Assembly (NCBI GenBank): GCA_028872915.1
Contig: JAGWNY010000005.1
Span: forward strand, 33,347-97,346
Direction: 5' to 3'
Length of the DNA: 64,000 nt
DNA from: Verrucomicrobiota bacterium
GTDB lineage: Bacteria; Verrucomicrobiota; Verrucomicrobiia; Limisphaerales; UBA11358
A program made the position numbers and the translations under genes. Under the pieces are notes generated by a model. The model ran no database searches. It saw only the letters and a list, made by a program, of their open reading frames with translations, and was not told where the DNA came from. Positions 59,795 to 64,000 of this stretch are shown one piece after another (the stretch's first letter is position 1; each line of letters starts with the position of its first letter).

Positions 59795-61402
59795 ATGTCA
59801 GATTACCTGTCCATCAGCATTCGCTTCCTCGATGGCGCATTTCATGGTCGAGCCGATTACGGCGAACCGGAATGGCCGCCATCACCGCTCCGCATTTTTC
59901 AAGCTATCGTCGCCGCCTCTGCGGCGCGCTGGAATGAACGTCGCGGCGTGCATTATGCCGCGCCAGCGTTGCGCTGGTTTGAACAACTGAAATCCCCAGT
60001 CATCGTCACACCGCCACTCAAAAGCATAACGGCGAGGGGTTATCGGCTTTACGTTCCAGATAACGTCGGCGATTTGGTCGGGAAATCGTGGTCGCACGGG
60101 GGCGAGGGAAGCATGGCCGACTACCGCACTGAAAAGACCGTTCGACCGACACTCTTTCAAGACGGTGAAGCCGTTTACTATCTTTGGCTGCTGGCCGACG
60201 CACCGGAAGGTTTTGCCAAATACCGCGACACGCTTTTTGCCGCAGTCAGTTCCATCGCCCACGTCGGCTGGGGCGTTGACCTTGTGGTTGCCGATGCGGC
60301 AGTTCTCAACGAAACAGATGCGGCAGCCTTGAAAGGCCAACGCTATTTTCCAACGGACGAAGAAACTGACCGACCGCTTCGAGTGCCGCAGGCCGGCACG
60401 CTGGACGATCTGGAAAACCGACACCGCGCCTTCTTGAATCGTGTCAGCGGCGATGGGTTTGCGCCTGTGCCACCGCTCGCAGTCTATGGCATCGCAAATT
60501 ACCGTTCGGAAAATGAACCGCCGCGTGCGCTTTGCGCCGTATTCACTTTGCGTCAACTCGATGACAACGGCTTTCGCCCTTTCGACACCGCGCGACGCGG
60601 ATTACACGTTGCGGGAATGCTTCGTCACATCGCAAATGATCCGGATTTTTCGCAAAGCATCGGCTGGAGCGAGAAGGAAATTCGCCGGATGGTTCAGGGG
60701 CACGGCGAAGAACGCGGCCAGCAGCATCAGCCCGTGCAAGGCGCGCGGCTGGCGTTTCTTCCGCTGCCGAGCATCGAATTTCGCGGTGACGAGAAGAAAG
60801 TTGTTGGCAGTATCCGGCGGGTTCTAGTAACGGCATTTGGCGCTCTTGAGCGAGGATTGTTTCGCCGTTTCGAGCGGCAATTCGACGGACAGGAACTGGT
60901 AGATGAGAAGTTGAACAAACCTGTTGCACTGCTCGCCAAGCAAACGGAAAACGATGGTGCTATCAGATGGTATTTTGAGTCCGCTACAACTTGGGCGACC
61001 GTCACGCCGGTCATTCTTCCCGGCTACGACGACCCGCGAAAGCTTCGCCAAAGGTTGCGCGTGGAGAGCACGGCAAAACTGACCGCCGAAGAAAAATCCG
61101 CGCTGTTGCTCAAGCTGGACAAGCGCATCGAATTTCTTTTGCGAAAGGCCATCCGACAGGCCGGTTTTTCCGATGCGCTGGCACAACATGCCGAGCTTGA
61201 ATGGCGCAGCACGGGTTTCTGGCCGGGCACTGATCTTGCCTCCCGTTATGCTGTGCCAGACCAGCATCGGCGTTACCGCCGACTGCATGTGCGGATCACT
61301 TGGCGTTCGCCCGAAGGCAACTCTATAGAAATTCCCGGCCCGATTTGTATTGGTGGCGGAAAATTTTCTGGCCTCGGCCTTATGATGCATGATGGCACGT
61401 AA
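59795..61402 (+). CDS. csb2: Csb2 (Cas5-Cas6 fusion, type I-G)
   Basis: This 535-residue protein combines a Cas5-like half (ISIRFLDGAFHGRADYGEPE and WPPSPLRIFQAIVAASAARW) with a Cas6-like half that ends in the glycine-rich loop GPICIGGGKFSGLGLM. The fused protein should both cap the 5' handle and process pre-crRNA, as described for GSU0054-type proteins. No separate cas6 exists in the locus, which fits. It follows csb1 by 12 bases. Confidence 0.94.
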   Translation: MSDYLSISIRFLDGAFHGRADYGEPEWPPSPLRIFQAIVAASAARWNERRGVHYAAPALRWFEQLKSPVIVTPPLKSITARGYRLYVPDNVGDLVGKSWSHGGEGSMADYRTEKTVRPTLFQDGEAVYYLWLLADAPEGFAKYRDTLFAAVSSIAHVGWGVDLVVADAAVLNETDAAALKGQRYFPTDEETDRPLRVPQAGTLDDLENRHRAFLNRVSGDGFAPVPPLAVYGIANYRSENEPPRALCAVFTLRQLDDNGFRPFDTARRGLHVAGMLRHIANDPDFSQSIGWSEKEIRRMVQGHGEERGQQHQPVQGARLAFLPLPSIEFRGDEKKVVGSIRRVLVTAFGALERGLFRRFERQFDGQELVDEKLNKPVALLAKQTENDGAIRWYFESATTWATVTPVILPGYDDPRKLRQRLRVESTAKLTAEEKSALLLKLDKRIEFLLRKAIRQAGFSDALAQHAELEWRSTGFWPGTDLASRYAVPDQHRRYRRLHVRITWRSPEGNSIEIPGPICIGGGKFSGLGLMMHDGT

Positions 61403-61430
61403 GTAGCTGTCCAGCAGTCTTCCAAACGCC

Positions 61431-63563
61431 ATGAACAGCCAAAATCCACCGGCCCCGACCGAAACCCGTCTGAGCGAAACAGAATCATCCCCGATGCCGA
61501 GAGGCGTTGCGCCCGGAACAACCGGCGCAACATTAGGCGATTCAGCCAAACGCGAATCGCCGCGCCCATTTTCGCCAGAAGCAAAACAATTGAAAATCGT
61601 TCTGCGCGTTGCGCCCGTGGTGCCGCCGTCAACGGCTGGAGCCGGTTCGCAGCCGTCTCGATCTGCAGAGGTTTCCGAAAGCCAGCGCGCCGGTTCCGAA
61701 CCGCAAGCAATCCCAGCCCGGATGCTGAACGAATTCGTCTATTGCCAGCGCCTGTTCTATTACGAATTTGTTGAAGGCGTGTTTGTTGCAAGCGCCGACA
61801 CGTTGCGCGGTGGCGCAATTCATCAGCGCGTTGATTCCGGCAGCGGTGCTTTGCCAAAGGCCAGGAAGAAATCGGAAAGCGACAAGCCAAAGGAGGAAGC
61901 AAAAGCGGCTCATGCCGAACCTGCCAGCATGGAACCGGAGGCGCCAAGCGCGGAACCCGAAACGATTCATTCCCGCTCCGTGCAAATGGGTTCGGATCGT
62001 TTGGGCGTCGTCGCCAAAATGGATTTGGTTGAGGTGCGGGCCGCGCGGGCGGATTCCGCGCCGGGCGAAAACGCTGACCTGTTGAGCGCATTGGATGTTT
62101 GCCCCGTGGATTACAAGGCGGGCGCACCCAAAGAAGGAGCAGAGGCCAACGAACTATGGGACACGGACAAAATGCAGCTTGGATTGCAGGCGCTCATTTT
62201 GCGCGACAACGGATACACCTGCAACGAAGGCATCATTTATTATCGCGCCACCAGGCAGCGCGTTCGCTTGCCGATAACGCCTGAATTGGAATCTTGGATT
62301 CTGCAAAATATCGCGGCGGCCAGACGGACCGTGACCGGCCCAATTCCGCCGCCCCTGATCGCCTCGCCCAAGTGCGTGCGTTGTTCGCTCGCGCCGGTGT
62401 GCTTGCCGGATGAAACGCGAATGCTGGCCGTTGCGCCGCCGGTCGAAGATTTGCCGGAAAAATCAGATCCGTCGGCAAAGAAACCGGAACCTCCCCGGCG
62501 GCTGATTGCCGCGCGTGACGATACCCGCCCGCTTTATCTCAACACCCAGGGCTTTCGCGTGGGATGCACGGACGAACTGTTGCGGGTCAAAGAAAAGGAC
62601 AAGGTGGTTGATGAAGTGCGTTTGCGCGATCTCTCACACGTTGCCCTGTTCGGCAATATTCAAATCTCAACACAAGCCGTCCAATCGCTCTGCGAAATGG
62701 AAATCCCCGTCACCTACTTTTCGATGGGCGGTTGGTTTTACGGAATCACCCGCGGTCACACGTTGAAAAATGTCTTTCTGCGCATGGAACAATTTCGGCT
62801 GGCGCGGGACGGGGCGGCTTGCCTGTCGCTGGCGAAACAGTTTGTGCATGGCAAAATTCGCAACCATCGCACCATGCTCATGCGCAATCACCTGGAACCG
62901 CCGGAACCGGCGATCCTGAAGCTCAAGCGGGCATCCGAGGATGCCCTGGCCGCCGCCTCAATCGGCGAGCTTTTGGGAATCGAAGGTTCTGCGGCGAGCC
63001 TGTATTTTCAGCAGTTCAATGGCATGGTGAAAATTGCCGACGAGCTGGCCACGGAACACAATCCGACGAACGATTCAAGGCAACTCGCGTTCAATTTCAA
63101 CTTCACCAATCGCAACCGGCGTCCGCCCGCCGATCCGGTCAACGCCATGCTCTCGCTGGCCTACAGCATGCTGAGCAAGGATTGCACCCTGGCTGCGTTG
63201 GCAGTGGGGTTCGATCCCTACGTCGGATTTTTCCATCAGCCGCGTTTCGGGCGTCCGGCCTTGGCTCTGGATTTGATGGAAGAAATGCGGCCGCTGATTG
63301 CCGAATCCACGGTATTGAGTTGCATCAACAATCGCGTCGTCACGGAAAAAGATTTTGTGCGCGCGGGCCAGGCGGTGAATCTGACCGCGCCGGGGCGCAA
63401 GCGCTTTTTCCAAATGTATGAGCAGCGGATGAGTTCGCTCATCACGCATCCATTGTTCGATTACAAAGTCAGCTACCGGCGGGCGCTCGAATTGCAGGCG
63501 CGGCTGCTGGCCAAAACCTTGACCGGCGAAATCGCCGAATACATTCCCCTGATGACAAGATGA
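61431..63563 (+). CDS. cas4-cas1: Cas4-Cas1 fusion with unusual N-terminal extension
   Basis: This 710-residue adaptation protein fuses Cas4 to Cas1. Cas4 spans about residues 95-330: C105 in EFVYCQRLFYYEF, the PD-(D/E)xK-like VDYKAG at 226-231, and C315, C318, C324 in KCVRCSLAPVC for the Fe-S cluster. Cas1 follows from about residue 367 (LYLNTQGFRVGC) with GIEGSAASLYFQQF, GFFHQPRFGRPALALDLMEE and conserved E, H, D positions. Odd features: a Pro/Ser/Ala-rich extension of about 95 residues before Cas4, and a Pro/Glu/Ala-rich insertion at about 138-182 inside it. The fusion is typical of I-G and also V-B systems. Confidence 0.95.
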   Translation: MNSQNPPAPTETRLSETESSPMPRGVAPGTTGATLGDSAKRESPRPFSPEAKQLKIVLRVAPVVPPSTAGAGSQPSRSAEVSESQRAGSEPQAIPARMLNEFVYCQRLFYYEFVEGVFVASADTLRGGAIHQRVDSGSGALPKARKKSESDKPKEEAKAAHAEPASMEPEAPSAEPETIHSRSVQMGSDRLGVVAKMDLVEVRAARADSAPGENADLLSALDVCPVDYKAGAPKEGAEANELWDTDKMQLGLQALILRDNGYTCNEGIIYYRATRQRVRLPITPELESWILQNIAAARRTVTGPIPPPLIASPKCVRCSLAPVCLPDETRMLAVAPPVEDLPEKSDPSAKKPEPPRRLIAARDDTRPLYLNTQGFRVGCTDELLRVKEKDKVVDEVRLRDLSHVALFGNIQISTQAVQSLCEMEIPVTYFSMGGWFYGITRGHTLKNVFLRMEQFRLARDGAACLSLAKQFVHGKIRNHRTMLMRNHLEPPEPAILKLKRASEDALAAASIGELLGIEGSAASLYFQQFNGMVKIADELATEHNPTNDSRQLAFNFNFTNRNRRPPADPVNAMLSLAYSMLSKDCTLAALAVGFDPYVGFFHQPRFGRPALALDLMEEMRPLIAESTVLSCINNRVVTEKDFVRAGQAVNLTAPGRKRFFQMYEQRMSSLITHPLFDYKVSYRRALELQARLLAKTLTGEIAEYIPLMTR

Positions 63564-63566
63564 TTT

Positions 63567-63857
63567 ATGCGAACGACCTATCTGGTTTGCTACGACATTG
63601 CCGATGACAAACGGCTGCGACGCACTTTCAAAGCCTGCCGCGGTTTTGGCGATCATCTTCAGTTCTCGGTTTTTGAGTGCGACCTGAATCCGTCCGAAAA
63701 AATCGAATTGGAAACGGCGTTGGGCAAAATTATCAACCAGGACGAAGACCAGGTGTTGTTTGTCGCCCTTGGACCGGCTGAAGGACGAGGCGACCGGGTG
63801 ATCACGTCAATGGGATTGCCCTATACGAAAATAGACGCACCATGTTTTGTGTTTTAA
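63567..63857 (+). CDS. cas2: Cas2 adaptation protein
   Basis: Cas2 (96 residues) bridges Cas1 dimers during spacer integration. The ferredoxin-like fold is evident: YLVCYDIADDKRLRRTFKAC with the metal-binding Asp, HLQFSVFECDLNPSEK, and QVLFVALGP. It starts 3 bases after the cas1 stop. It ends the operon. Confidence 0.96.
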   Translation: MRTTYLVCYDIADDKRLRRTFKACRGFGDHLQFSVFECDLNPSEKIELETALGKIINQDEDQVLFVALGPAEGRGDRVITSMGLPYTKIDAPCFVF

Positions 63858-64000
63858 CCCGGATATTTCATAGTAGGATTTGATTTTGAGGAAAAGCGGG
63901 ACGGAGGGATTAAAACAGGTGGGGTTGGAGGGGCCGTTTTGAAAAAGTTTAAGGCGTTTGGTTTGACGCAGGCTCAAAAATCATTTTTGCGCCGTTTTTG
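63858..64000 (+). promoter_or_regulatory. probable CRISPR leader (partial)
   Basis: The last 143 bases after cas2 are relatively A/T- and G-rich and hold no gene or repeat. CRISPR arrays of this subtype normally begin just after cas2, so this is the expected leader position. No repeat is reached before the window ends, so the array is unobserved. Confidence 0.45.

Noticed and set aside
1..64000. rRNA, tRNA, replication origin, insertion sequence or prophage modules
   Set aside because: I looked for anticodon-arm-like clover leaves, transposase motifs and terminal inverted repeats in the gaps and found none that hold up. The gaps are short and gene density is high.

Overview
The window is a GC-rich, densely coding stretch of a bacterial chromosome. 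It most resembles Verrucomicrobiota of the Pedosphaera/Limisphaerales type. The evidence is family-level: an adjacent DUF1800/DUF1501 pair, a PUR-alpha-like DUF3276 protein, a SANT/Myb-repeat protein, a DUF5069 protein, a PIN-PhoH protein and a type I-G CRISPR-Cas locus. No rRNA or tRNA gene was seen.

Layout. 1-16 kb holds housekeeping and repair genes: phoH2, rsfS-nadD-carB (only the C-terminal half of CarB), a signal-peptide outer-membrane candidate, dedA, uvrC, cvpA, dnaG, a cysteine desulfurase, mutY, rnhC and an RluA-type pseudouridine synthase. 16.2-24.1 kb is a seven-gene minus-strand run. It contains a sensor kinase, a response regulator, a hybrid kinase, a BioB/HydE-like radical SAM enzyme, an active ketosynthase, a Cys-less ketosynthase partner and an acyl carrier protein. 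24.4-31.6 kb has aspS followed by assimilatory sulfate reduction genes (sir, cysH, cysD, cysN), with a VapBC-like module between cysD and cysN. 32-42.5 kb has uvrB, a YfhO-like membrane protein coupled to a methyltransferase/glycosyltransferase fusion and thpR, then the DUF1800/DUF1501 pair. rpoC (42.9-47.1 kb) stands without rpoB. AraC, an 8-oxoguanine glycosylase, ComB and DUF5069 follow.

From about 50.9 kb the sequence becomes accessory. It holds a truncated Bro-N gene, a RelE-like toxin-antitoxin pair, two clusters of decayed CRISPR-like repeats, and a possible small RNA unit. It also holds an NYN-domain gene and a SANT-repeat gene bracketed by two short reading frames that look like the N-terminus of a Cas12b effector. 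A kinase-like gene and a small unknown gene with overlapping divergent start codons complete it. An apparently intact type I-G operon closes the window (cas3, csb3, csb1, csb2, cas4-cas1 fusion, cas2). Its array, if present, should lie just beyond base 64000.

Two cross-cutting observations stand out. First, many genes have a sigma70-like -10 element 5-8 bases before the start codon, which suggests leaderless transcription and settles several starts. Second, the CRISPR flank looks like layers of older systems: a possible type V-B effector relic and decayed repeats sit next to a live-looking I-G locus.
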